Assembly: GCA_902465015.1 (NCBI GenBank)
Contig: CABQLK010000005.1
Coordinates: 3,559 to 67,558, forward strand
Origin: an uncultured Collinsella sp.
Lineage (GTDB): Bacteria > Actinomycetota > Coriobacteriia > Coriobacteriales > Coriobacteriaceae
DNA: 64,000 nucleotides
Direction of reading: 5' to 3'
Positions 25,782-33,932 of the stretch are shown in pieces. The position numbers and the translations under genes were made by a program. How positions within the stretch are numbered: the stretch's first letter is position 1; every line of letters begins with the position of its first letter. The notes under the pieces are model-generated. The model was given only the letters and a program-made list of their open reading frames with translations, did not search any database and was not told where the DNA came from.

Positions 25782-25873
25782 GACACTATTCTACCCACGA
25801 ATGACTTTTTGGACAATTGGTAATCCCGCTTCAAAAGCCAGGCACAACTGGCACAACCTAGGCGGTCGCTGAA

Positions 25874-25902
25874 TGTGACAAAGGGACTGCCATTTCGTCA
25901 CA
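25874..25902 (+). repeat. AAAGGGACAG palindrome, copy A6
   Basis: TGTGACAAA and TTTCGTCACA enclose GGGACTGCCA. Its arms nearly match copy A5, 430 bases away, so the two flank the candidate toxin locus as near-direct repeats. Confidence 0.7.
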
Positions 25903-25928
25903 TCCCAAATATTGCCTTTACATGTTGA

Positions 25929-25943
25929 TGCACACGGTGTGCA
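25929..25943 (+). promoter_or_regulatory. Candidate TetR operator
   Basis: TGCACACGGTGTGCA is a perfect 15-bp palindrome about 50 bases before the TetR gene. A related half-site set, GTGTGCAATA/CTGTGCAATA, repeats in the next 25 bases. The position suits autorepression. Confidence 0.5.
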
Positions 25944-25994
25944 ATAATACTCGCACTGTGCAATAGCGCACAGGCTGAGTAACAAGGAGGACGT

Positions 25995-26705
25995 TTGTCC
26001 CAGCTCGAGAAATGTGATCGCCGGTCCCTTCGCTCGCAGCGCGCCCTTCGCCAGGCGCTTGCCAGCGAACTTGCCGAAAGCGGCGACCTTTCACGCATTA
26101 ACGTCGCGTCGCTCACCGAGCGCGCCGGTCTTACACGCCGCACGTTCTATTCGCACTACCGCGATATCCCCGACTTTATCAGCCAGATCGAGAACGGCCT
26201 GCTTGCCGAGATTCGCGAGCGGGTTGAGCTTATCACCGCAGCTCAATTACCCGATCTTTACCGCAATATCGACGAGCTCGAGCCGGCACCCGGTTCGATT
26301 GAGCTGCTTCGCTATCTTGCGGCTAATCGCGACCTTATCGGGGCCCTGCTGGGCCCGGGCGGCGACCCCGCCTTTATTAAAAAGATCATCGATACCGCAC
26401 GCGAGGCCGTGGTGCCGCGTGCACAGACGGGCATTTTGGGCTTGGCGCTGGGCACCTTCTTTGACTACTACGTCACCTATGTCGTGAGTGCCGAGGTCGG
26501 CATGATCCAACGTTGGTTTGAGCGTGACCTTTCCGAATCGCCCGAGACCATGGCGCGCATTATGACGGTCATCGCTTTTGTGCGCCCCGGTGACCTGTAC
26601 GGCCAACCCATCGATATCAACGTGCCGGAATACGGCATGAAGCTATTGAATCTGCAGCTCGAGGATGCGGTCGACACCACCGCAACCGTCGAGTCCAACA
26701 ACTAA
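25995..26705 (+). CDS. TetR-family transcriptional regulator
   Basis: The 236-residue protein has an N-terminal helix-turn-helix (about 12-60, NVASLTERAGLTRRTFYSHY) and a ligand-binding C-terminal half. The best start is TTG at 25995 behind AAGGAGG, as no Met lies nearby. It stands 11 bases before the large activase gene on the same strand and probably represses that operon. The ligand is unknown; an acyl-CoA is a reasonable guess. Confidence 0.85.
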   Translation: MSQLEKCDRRSLRSQRALRQALASELAESGDLSRINVASLTERAGLTRRTFYSHYRDIPDFISQIENGLLAEIRERVELITAAQLPDLYRNIDELEPAPGSIELLRYLAANRDLIGALLGPGGDPAFIKKIIDTAREAVVPRAQTGILGLALGTFFDYYVTYVVSAEVGMIQRWFERDLSESPETMARIMTVIAFVRPGDLYGQPIDINVPEYGMKLLNLQLEDAVDTTATVESNN

Positions 26706-26716
26706 GAGGAGAGACA

Positions 26717-29700
26717 ATGAGCAAACTCGTCGAGGGCATTAAGGACCGAATGGTCGCTGCCGCGCGTGAGGCTGCACCCGCCGTGGTGGACGCCGCGCAG
26801 AAGGCGGCGACCGCGGCTGCCGAGAAAGTTGCCGAGGCAGTTGCCGATGCCAAGAACGCGGCAGGGGAGACGTCCGTCGCTAGCGAGCCCGCCACCGCCG
26901 CTGAGCCCGTAGCCGTCACCGCCGCCCACGCCCCCGAAGGCGCGATCTTCAACCCCGAGGCCGCCCGCGGCAACCTGCACCTGGGCATCGACGTGGGCTC
27001 CACCACCGTTAAGCTCGCTGTGCTCAACGACGACAACCAGATTGTCTACGCCAAGTACCAGCGCCACCACACCGATGTTCGCGCTTGCGCCCGCGACTTG
27101 TTTGAGGGTGCTGCGACCGTGCTGCCGGCGGCCCAGATGACCTGCGCCATTACCGGCTCGGGCGGCCTGCTGCTGTCCCAGTGGCTCGACCTGGAGTTTG
27201 TCCAGGAGGTCATCGCCAGCAAGCGCGCCGTCGAGACTCTTATACCGGCCACCGACGTCGCCATCGAGTTGGGCGGCGAGGACGCCAAGATTATCTACTT
27301 CGATAACGGCATCGAGCAGCGCATGAACGGCACCTGCGCCGGCGGTACGGGCGCCTTCATCGATCAGATGGCAACCCTGCTGCACACCGACGCGAGCGGC
27401 CTCAACGAGCTCGCGGCTAACGCCACCACCATCTATCCCATCGCCAGTCGCTGCGGCGTCTTTGCCAAGACCGATGTGCAGCCGCTGCTCAACGAAGGCG
27501 CCCGTCCCGAGGACGTCGCCGCTTCCATCTTCCAAGCCGTCGTGACCCAGACCATCTCGGGTCTGGCGTGCGGCCGTCCCATCCGCGGCAACGTCGCCTT
27601 CCTGGGCGGTCCGCTGCAGTACCTCTCCGAGCTGCGCCACCGCTTCTACCTCACGCTCAACCTGGACGAGGAGCACCGCATTGTGCCCCAAAACGCTCAC
27701 CTGTTTGTGGCGAGCGGCGCCGCCATGGCGCATGAGTCCAACAAGCTCAGCACGTTCCCGCAGCTCATCGAGGCTATCGATGCCCTGGGTGACACACAGG
27801 GTGCCGAGGTCGAGCGCCTGGATCCGCTCTTTGCCACCGACGAGGACTTCGCTGAGTTCAAAACCCGCCACGACACCGAGGTCGTCCCCAAGGGCAAACT
27901 CGACGGCTACACCGGCCGCGTGTTCATCGGTATCGACGCCGGCTCCACCACCATGAAGGCCGCGCTCGTGGGCGAGGACGGCCAGCTGTTGCACACCTGG
28001 TACGGCAACAACAACGGTGACATCCTGGGCACGGCCAAGGTCATCATGGCCGATTTCTACAATCACATCCCCGCCGGCTGCACCATCGGCCACGTGACAA
28101 CTACGGGCTACGGCGAGGCGTTGCTCATCGAGGCCCTCAAGGCCGACTCCGGCGAGATCGAGACCGTTGCGCACCTGCGCGGCGCCAAGGCATTCCTACC
28201 CGGCGTCGAGTTTATCCTGGACATTGGCGGCCAGGACATGAAGTGCCTGCGCGTCAAGGACGGCGTCATCGAGCACATCATGCTCAACGAGGCCTGCTCG
28301 TCGGGTTGCGGTAGCTTTATCGAGAGCTTCGCCGTTTCTATGAACATGGACGTGCGCGCGTTCGCCAATGCCGCCATCCATGCCAAGGCCCCCGTCGACC
28401 TGGGCAGCCGCTGCACGGTCTTTATGAACTCGCGCGTCAAGCAGGCGCAAAAGGAAGGCGCCACGGTGGGCGACATCGCGGCCGGCCTGTCCTATTCCGT
28501 CATCAAGAATGCCCTGTTCAAGGTCATTAAGCTGCGCGATCCCAAGGAGATCGGCAGCCAGGTGATCGTTCAGGGCGGCACCTTTATGTCCGACGCCACG
28601 CTGCGCGCGTTTGAGCAGCTCACCGGCGTTCATGCCGTGCGTCCCGACATCGCCGGCTGCATGGGCGCCTACGGTGCGGCCCTGCTCGCCCGCGATCGCG
28701 CCGGCGCCGACGGCACCTCGACCATTCTTTCTGCCGAGGACATCGCGCACCTTACCGTGACGCAAAAGCATGTCCGCTGCGGTCGCTGCTCCAACAACTG
28801 CCAGCTCACCGTCAACGACTTTGGCGGCGGCAGGCGCTTCATTACCGGCAACCGCTGCGAGAAGGGTGCCGGTCACAAAAAGCAGAAGACCGAGGCGCCC
28901 AACCTCTTCAAAAAGAAAAACGAGCTGCTGTTTAACCGCGAGGTGCTGAGCCCCGACGAGGCCCCGCGCGGTACCGTCGGCATCCCCCGCGCGCTCAACA
29001 TGTACGAGAACTACCCCTTCTGGCACGCGTTCTTTACGCGCTTGGGCTTTAGCGTGCAGCTGTCCGACCAGTCGAGCAAGAAGACCTACCAGGCGGGCAT
29101 CGAGTCCATGCCGTCCGAGAGCGTGTGCTACCCGGCAAAGATGAGCCACGGCCATGTGATGAACCTTATCGACCGCGATGTCGACTTCATTTGGATGCCG
29201 TGCGTGCGCTGGGAGCGCAAGGAGGATCCGACCGCCGGCAACTGCTATAACTGCCCCATCGTCATGAGCTACCCCACGGCGTTGGCACTCAACATCGACG
29301 AGATTCGCGAGCAGAACATCGAGTTCCTGTACCCGTTTGTGCCCTATCACGACAAGACCGAGCTCAAGCGCCGCCTGTACCAGGTGCTCGCCGTCGACCG
29401 CGTGGCCGATGCCGAGGCTGGTCGCGGCCGCGTGCGCGGTCCCAAAATCACACGCTCCGAGGTCGATGCCGCCGTCAATGCTGCCTTTGAGGCCGACGCG
29501 CGTTTCCACGAGGATATCCAGACCATGGGCGAGGAGGCCCTTAAGTGGGTCGAGGACCACGGCGGTCACGGCATCGTGCTCGCCGGCCGTCCCTACCATA
29601 ACGACCCCGAGATCAACCATGCCCTGCCCGAGCTTATCTCGAGCTTTGGCTTTGCGGTCTTTACCGAGGATTCACTCGCGCATCTGGTAAAGCCCGAGCG

Positions 29701-31504
29701 CCCCATTCGCGTCGTCGACCAGTGGATGTACCACAGCCGCCTGTACGCCGTCGCCCGTTTTGTGACGATGCGCAACGACCTGGACCTGATCCAGCTCAAC
29801 TCTTTCGGCTGCGGCCTCGATGCCCTGACCACCGATCAGGTGCAGGAGATTCTGGAAGCCAGCGGCAAGATCTACACCGTGCTCAAGATCGACGAGGTGT
29901 CCAACCTGGGCGCCGCGCGCATTCGCATCCGCTCGCTCATGGCCGCGCTTAAGGACCAGGAGGCCGAGCGCCTGGCCGAGGCCACGGCCGCGGGCGAGGC
30001 CTACGAGCAGGGCGATGCAGCGCCGGTGGCTCCCTCCAAGGATTCTCCCGCGTTCGCGAGCCGCAAGTACACGTTCGAGGCGCAGCGTGAAAGCGCCTCG
30101 ACAGCGTGGCCCAAGGTGCCCTTTACCCAGCAGATGCGCGACGAGGGCTACACCATCCTGTGCCCGCAGATGGCGCCGATCCACTTTGATCTGGTCAAAG
30201 AGGTATTCCGCGGTGCCGGCTACAACCTGGAGCTGCTGCCCTCGACCGACCACGACGCCGTCGAGGCCGGCCTGCGCTATGTGAACAACGACATTTGCTA
30301 CCCGTCGATCCTGGTGACGGGCCAGATTATGGAGGCCATCGAGAGCGGTCGGTACGATCTGTCCAAGACGGCTGTGGTCATCAGCCAGACCGGCGGTGGT
30401 TGCCGTGCCACCAACTACATCGCGCTCATCCGCAAGGCCCTGCGCGAGAGCGGCCACCCCGAGATTCCGGTGATCTCGCTTTCGGCCGTGGCACTCGGCG
30501 AGGACAACCCCGGCTTTAAGATTACGCCGGCGCTGCTTAAGCAGGCAGTCTACGCGGTGCTCTTTGGCGACGTGATGATGCAGATGCTCTATCGCTGCCG
30601 CCCGTACGAGGCCACGCCCGGTGCTGCCAACGCGCTCTACGAGGAGTACATGGCACGAGCCCGCAAGCTGGCGCCTAAGTTCAATCGCCACAACTACACC
30701 AAGCTGTGCCGCGAGGCCATCCGCGCGTTCGACACCATGCCGCTCGTGGGCGAGGGTACTAAGCCGCGCGTGGGCGTGGTCGGTGAGATCCTGGTCAAGT
30801 TCCACCCCACAGCCAACAACCACGTGGTCGATGTCATCGAGCGCGAGGGCTGCGAGGCCGTGGTGCCGGGCCTGCTCGACTTCTTCCTGTACTCCATGAG
30901 CAACGCCGAGCTGCAGAAGGACGAGTTGGGAAGCTCTGCCACTACGCGCGCGGGCATGCAAGCGCTTATTAAGCTCGTGGACTGGATGCGTACGCCGGTG
31001 GAGGAGATGCTCGAAAAGTCCCGCCGCTTTGAGGCACCCGAGCGCATCGGCACCATGGCGGACAAGGCTCGCACGGTGCTCTCGGTGTGCAACAACATGG
31101 GCGAGGGCTGGTTACTCACGGCCGAGATGCTCGACCTGATTGACCATGGCGCACCTAACATTATCTGCACGCAGCCCTTCGCGTGCCTGCCCAATCACGT
31201 GGTGGGCAAGGCCGTGATCAAGGAGCTGCGCCGCCAGCATCCCGAGAGCAACATCGTTGCAGTGGACTACGACCCCGGTGCGTCTGAGGTCAACCAGCTC
31301 AACCGCATTAAGCTCATGATCAGCGTGGCCAAGGAAAACATGCGCGCCGGTAAGGGCTTTAAGCTCGAGAAGGTGGCGCCGCTCGCGATGGACGAGGTCA
31401 CCGGCCAGATGCGTGCCCACGACGGCTGCGTGAGCTGCGGCTCGGTCGATGAGAGTGCCGTGGCGTCGGTCGCTGAGCGCCTGGGACGCGGCATTGAGAA
31501 GTAG
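26717..31504 (+). CDS. 2-hydroxyacyl-CoA dehydratase activase-related fusion protein, 1595 residues
   Basis: Residues 1-88 are an Ala-rich helical extension. Two ASKHA ATPase domains of the BadF/HgdC activase type follow, starting with GIDVGSTTVK (90) and GIDAGSTTMK (about 404). Each keeps cysteines that could bind a shared [4Fe-4S] cluster (NGTCAGGTGAF and SRCGVF; CSSGCGSF and SRCTVF). A Cys cluster (RCGRCSNNC, about 685), a DUF2229-like region (from about 750) and a dehydratase-subunit-like part (GGGCRATNYIALIRKAL, about 1220) complete it. It probably uses ATP to drive electron transfer; no separate dehydratase subunits are nearby. GAGGAG precedes the ATG. Confidence 0.85.
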   Translation: MSKLVEGIKDRMVAAAREAAPAVVDAAQKAATAAAEKVAEAVADAKNAAGETSVASEPATAAEPVAVTAAHAPEGAIFNPEAARGNLHLGIDVGSTTVKLAVLNDDNQIVYAKYQRHHTDVRACARDLFEGAATVLPAAQMTCAITGSGGLLLSQWLDLEFVQEVIASKRAVETLIPATDVAIELGGEDAKIIYFDNGIEQRMNGTCAGGTGAFIDQMATLLHTDASGLNELAANATTIYPIASRCGVFAKTDVQPLLNEGARPEDVAASIFQAVVTQTISGLACGRPIRGNVAFLGGPLQYLSELRHRFYLTLNLDEEHRIVPQNAHLFVASGAAMAHESNKLSTFPQLIEAIDALGDTQGAEVERLDPLFATDEDFAEFKTRHDTEVVPKGKLDGYTGRVFIGIDAGSTTMKAALVGEDGQLLHTWYGNNNGDILGTAKVIMADFYNHIPAGCTIGHVTTTGYGEALLIEALKADSGEIETVAHLRGAKAFLPGVEFILDIGGQDMKCLRVKDGVIEHIMLNEACSSGCGSFIESFAVSMNMDVRAFANAAIHAKAPVDLGSRCTVFMNSRVKQAQKEGATVGDIAAGLSYSVIKNALFKVIKLRDPKEIGSQVIVQGGTFMSDATLRAFEQLTGVHAVRPDIAGCMGAYGAALLARDRAGADGTSTILSAEDIAHLTVTQKHVRCGRCSNNCQLTVNDFGGGRRFITGNRCEKGAGHKKQKTEAPNLFKKKNELLFNREVLSPDEAPRGTVGIPRALNMYENYPFWHAFFTRLGFSVQLSDQSSKKTYQAGIESMPSESVCYPAKMSHGHVMNLIDRDVDFIWMPCVRWERKEDPTAGNCYNCPIVMSYPTALALNIDEIREQNIEFLYPFVPYHDKTELKRRLYQVLAVDRVADAEAGRGRVRGPKITRSEVDAAVNAAFEADARFHEDIQTMGEEALKWVEDHGGHGIVLAGRPYHNDPEINHALPELISSFGFAVFTEDSLAHLVKPERPIRVVDQWMYHSRLYAVARFVTMRNDLDLIQLNSFGCGLDALTTDQVQEILEASGKIYTVLKIDEVSNLGAARIRIRSLMAALKDQEAERLAEATAAGEAYEQGDAAPVAPSKDSPAFASRKYTFEAQRESASTAWPKVPFTQQMRDEGYTILCPQMAPIHFDLVKEVFRGAGYNLELLPSTDHDAVEAGLRYVNNDICYPSILVTGQIMEAIESGRYDLSKTAVVISQTGGGCRATNYIALIRKALRESGHPEIPVISLSAVALGEDNPGFKITPALLKQAVYAVLFGDVMMQMLYRCRPYEATPGAANALYEEYMARARKLAPKFNRHNYTKLCREAIRAFDTMPLVGEGTKPRVGVVGEILVKFHPTANNHVVDVIEREGCEAVVPGLLDFFLYSMSNAELQKDELGSSATTRAGMQALIKLVDWMRTPVEEMLEKSRRFEAPERIGTMADKARTVLSVCNNMGEGWLLTAEMLDLIDHGAPNIICTQPFACLPNHVVGKAVIKELRRQHPESNIVAVDYDPGASEVNQLNRIKLMISVAKENMRAGKGFKLEKVAPLAMDEVTGQMRAHDGCVSCGSVDESAVASVAERLGRGIEK

Positions 31505-31532
31505 TTGGCCTACTTCGAGCCGGATATAAGAC

Positions 31533-31571
31533 AAACGGGTGGCAGCCGTGCCGGCTGCCACCCGTTTTTGT
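31533..31571 (+). terminator. Terminator after the activase fusion
   Basis: Perfect 15-base arms AAACGGGTGGCAGCC/GGCTGCCACCCGTTT with a 5-base loop and a T run, 28 bases after the stop. Confidence 0.9.
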
Positions 31572-31589
31572 TGGACACATGTTGCGCAA

Positions 31590-31810
31590 ATGACCTTGCT
31601 ACAGCCTTCCGTGGGCTCACCCGATTTTTGGGCCGGCTCGGGCTTTGAGGACAAGTTACTGCAGGCCCAAGGCGATTTTTCGCTCAACGCAGGCCAGCAC
31701 AGTGTGACCTATCTGCCAAACGACGAGACGATCGCTACGGTCTACCCATCGCCACCTACGAGATGGAAGCCGAAAAGTACATCTACCGCGTGTACAAGTA
31801 CGAGCTGTAG
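31590..31810 (+). pseudogene. Apparent frameshifted gene remnant
   Basis: From ATG 31590 the frame reads plausible protein (SPDFWAGSGFEDKLLQ... to ...VTYLPNDETIATV), then loses sense. A second frame continues with ATYEMEAEKYIYRVYKYEL and stops at 31810. The join lies at a partial repeat of ATCGC(T/C)AC near 31731-31752, as if a short duplication broke the gene. No family recognised; it could also be chance coding-like sequence. Confidence 0.35.
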
Positions 31811-31892
31811 CACTGTGCTTAGGTTTGACCAATGGAGTATGAAAACACGCCGTTCGCCGATGCCCCCTCCGTGAGTGGTAGCCATATGGTTT

Positions 31893-31947
31893 GATATCAG
31901 AAACATATAGTTGTCGCCAGCTTGCTGGCGACGTTCCCCCTGATATC
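31893..31947. repeat. Nested palindrome in the 31.5-32.0 kb gap
   Basis: Outer arms GATATCAG/CTGATATC (31893-31900, 31940-31947) enclose inner arms GTCGCCAGC/GCTGGCGAC (31913-31921, 31924-31932). Together with the terminator and the gene remnant, this is all I see in the roughly 500 bases between 31505 and 32000. Confidence 0.6.
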
Positions 31948-32000
31948 GGAGGTTCCAGGTATGTTTCGCGCTCCGTTGAACAACTATTGATTGGGCCAAC

Positions 32001-32450
32001 ATGGGTCGCCGTGCTATTTCGATAACCCTTGCAGTGGTCTGCCTGGCTGTGCTCCTGGGCGCTACAGGGCTGTTTGCTATAAGTCGAGAAACGTCCTATA
32101 TGCAGGAATGCGCTTCCGAAGGGTTTGCCATTGACGGTTACTATCGGGATGACAAAACGAGTCGGGAAACCCTGGCCTTTCTTGAAGAGGATAACCATCG
32201 GTGGCAACTGGTCGACAAAGACGGCAGCTGCGTTGACGGGCAGTTTAAGCGTACGGATGACCCTAACATCCTGATATTAAAGAAGGAAAACGGCGAAGAA
32301 TTCGGTACGGTCCACGTGGCGTATATATCGCGCCGACGCAATCAGGGGCAGATTTACCTAATTAGAAATACTGAGGTGACCCGATTTTATCTTGTGAGCA
32401 CCGATCCGGCGTTTACGGTGGAGTCTGGCGATGTCGATGCGGACGTCTGA
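32001..32450 (+). CDS. Hypothetical membrane-anchored or secreted protein
   Basis: The 149-residue product has one N-terminal hydrophobic segment (about 7-27) and a soluble extracytoplasmic part rich in charged residues. No family is recognised. The segment could be a signal anchor or, less likely, a signal peptide; there is no lipobox. The ribosome site is poor. A terminator follows, and the next gene is convergent. Confidence 0.55.
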   Translation: MGRRAISITLAVVCLAVLLGATGLFAISRETSYMQECASEGFAIDGYYRDDKTSRETLAFLEEDNHRWQLVDKDGSCVDGQFKRTDDPNILILKKENGEEFGTVHVAYISRRRNQGQIYLIRNTEVTRFYLVSTDPAFTVESGDVDADV

Positions 32451-32473
32451 TTCACGGCAATAAAACAGCGAGC

Positions 32474-32506
32474 GGGGCGCGGACGTGAACTACGTCCCGT
32501 TTTTTG
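32474..32506 (+). terminator. Terminator after the hypothetical anchored protein
   Basis: GGACGT/ACGTCC with flanking C/G pairs is followed by a run of six T, between convergent genes. Confidence 0.75.
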
Positions 32507-32577
32507 CTTGTGCCTGCGTCGCGTCTGAGCCTCGCCGCGACTTGCGCCTGTGCGCGGGAGCCATCCCATGCTCCGCA

Positions 32578-33723
32578 TTACTCCACATCAAATTCCACGC
32601 GGTCGAGATCGGGCACATTGAGGTCGATGAGCTTACGGGCGACGTGACGGTCGTGTGCCCCGAGCGCCTCGCTTGTCGTCACATGGGCGACGATTTCGCG
32701 CTCTACAATGCCTTCCTCGTCCCCTTCGGTAGCCGAGGTCTCGACGGCGACGGTGTAATCCCTAAAGCCCGGCAGCACCGCGGCAAGCTCGCGCGTAGTT
32801 TCGGTGACACCGTAGCCGTCCTGCACGCCGGCCTGCGCCGAGCCAATAGACCCCGCCGTCATAACGATGCAGGGGATGGCAAAGACTACCGTACCCACAA
32901 TGATGCGGCGGCGCACCTTGCGCGATAGCTCGTCGACCTCGGCATTTTCCTCGGCGGTTACAATGCCGTCGCCGTTGAGGTCGCGCTTGAGCGGCACGCG
33001 CAAGATAAGTAATACGGCTTCGGCCGCGAGTGCGATAAAGACCACGTTGATGCCAAACTCGTAAAGCGCCGAGAGAAACAGCGACCCGCTTGCGATGGCG
33101 ATGCCATAGCCCGCCGCGCACAGAGGTGGCATGAGCGCGGTCGCCACGGCCACGCCGGCGATGAGCGTGGCGGGTTCCTGGTCGCGCGAGTTGCCCAGGC
33201 CGCCCGCAAAGCCGCCCGCGAGCGCGACGGCAAGGCCCCACACAGTCGGTGTCGAATTGTCGATGATGGCGGCCGTGGTGGTGCCAAGGGGCGAGAGCTT
33301 AAAGTACAACGTGGACGTGACCAGGCAAAAGGCCATTTGCAGCGCAAGGCCGGCGACGGCTTCGACGGTAATCTCGCGGTCGAGCGTGGCAATGCCGTAT
33401 GCCATGGCAAGAACCGAGCCCATGAGTGGGCAGATGAGCATGGCGCCTACAATGGCGATATCCGAGTCGATATCGAGGCCTATGCTCGCGATCAACATGG
33501 CAATGATCAGGATGCATAAGTGCGAGCCAGTCAGGCGCGCCCCGTTTACAAAGCGCTTGCGAATCACGTGATAGGGCGCGCGTCCATCGCGAATGTTGAA
33601 TGCCTGCTTTAGAAAGCGACTTGCGTTCTCCATGGCCTCGCTGTGGGCGGGGCGGATGCCATGGCGCCGATGATGGCGCTCGCGCAATCGCTTGAGCTGT
33701 TGTTTGTCGAGTTCCATGTCCAC
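32578..33723 (-). CDS. DUF389 membrane protein with an EF-hand-like loop
   Basis: The 381-residue protein has an N-terminal basic region and about six membrane segments (between 66 and 245), with the DUF389 motifs GAMLICPLMG and GVAVATALMPP. Between two membrane segments, residues 248-259 read DLNGDGIVTAEE, a textbook 12-residue EF-hand loop with ligands at positions 1, 3, 5, 7 and 12. A soluble C-terminal domain follows. DUF389 function is unknown; transport is suspected. The Ca2+ site is inferred from the motif only. Confidence 0.82.
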   Translation of the reverse strand: MDMELDKQQLKRLRERHHRRHGIRPAHSEAMENASRFLKQAFNIRDGRAPYHVIRKRFVNGARLTGSHLCILIIAMLIASIGLDIDSDIAIVGAMLICPLMGSVLAMAYGIATLDREITVEAVAGLALQMAFCLVTSTLYFKLSPLGTTTAAIIDNSTPTVWGLAVALAGGFAGGLGNSRDQEPATLIAGVAVATALMPPLCAAGYGIAIASGSLFLSALYEFGINVVFIALAAEAVLLILRVPLKRDLNGDGIVTAEENAEVDELSRKVRRRIIVGTVVFAIPCIVMTAGSIGSAQAGVQDGYGVTETTRELAAVLPGFRDYTVAVETSATEGDEEGIVEREIVAHVTTSEALGAHDRHVARKLIDLNVPDLDRVEFDVE

Positions 33724-33869
33724 CTCGTATTGCCGCAGGAACGCGGGTGCGTTCGCAGCATGTACTCTACACCGTGACGGGCGGGGCGGTCATCTTGACA
33801 TGGAACTTAGGCGAGCAGGCAAAGGAAGACGCGCCACATGCGAGTACTGCCGAGGGTTTTGGCAGATAC

Positions 33870-33906
33870 AAAAAAGCGCGGGGCCGGTTTGATTCCGACC
33901 CCGCGC
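33870..33906 (-). terminator. Terminator of the OPT transporter gene
   Basis: GCGCGGGG/CCCCGCGC arms; on the minus strand six T follow. It begins 27 bases after the transporter stop. Confidence 0.85.
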
Positions 33907-33932
33907 TCTGCGCTGGTACGTTGTTGTTGAGT

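Noticed and set aside
26702..28174. Long open frame of about 490 codons on the minus strand opposite the activase gene
   Set aside because: It mirrors a high-GC coding gene, has no family motif or start signal, and is a usual by-product of codon bias. Similar antisense frames opposite the M18, amidohydrolase, dxs and ABC genes were rejected for the same reason.
31832..31894. 20-codon frame starting ATGGAGTATGAAAAC
   Set aside because: Too short, no ribosome site, and it ends in the palindrome at 31893; no toxin-like hydrophobic segment.
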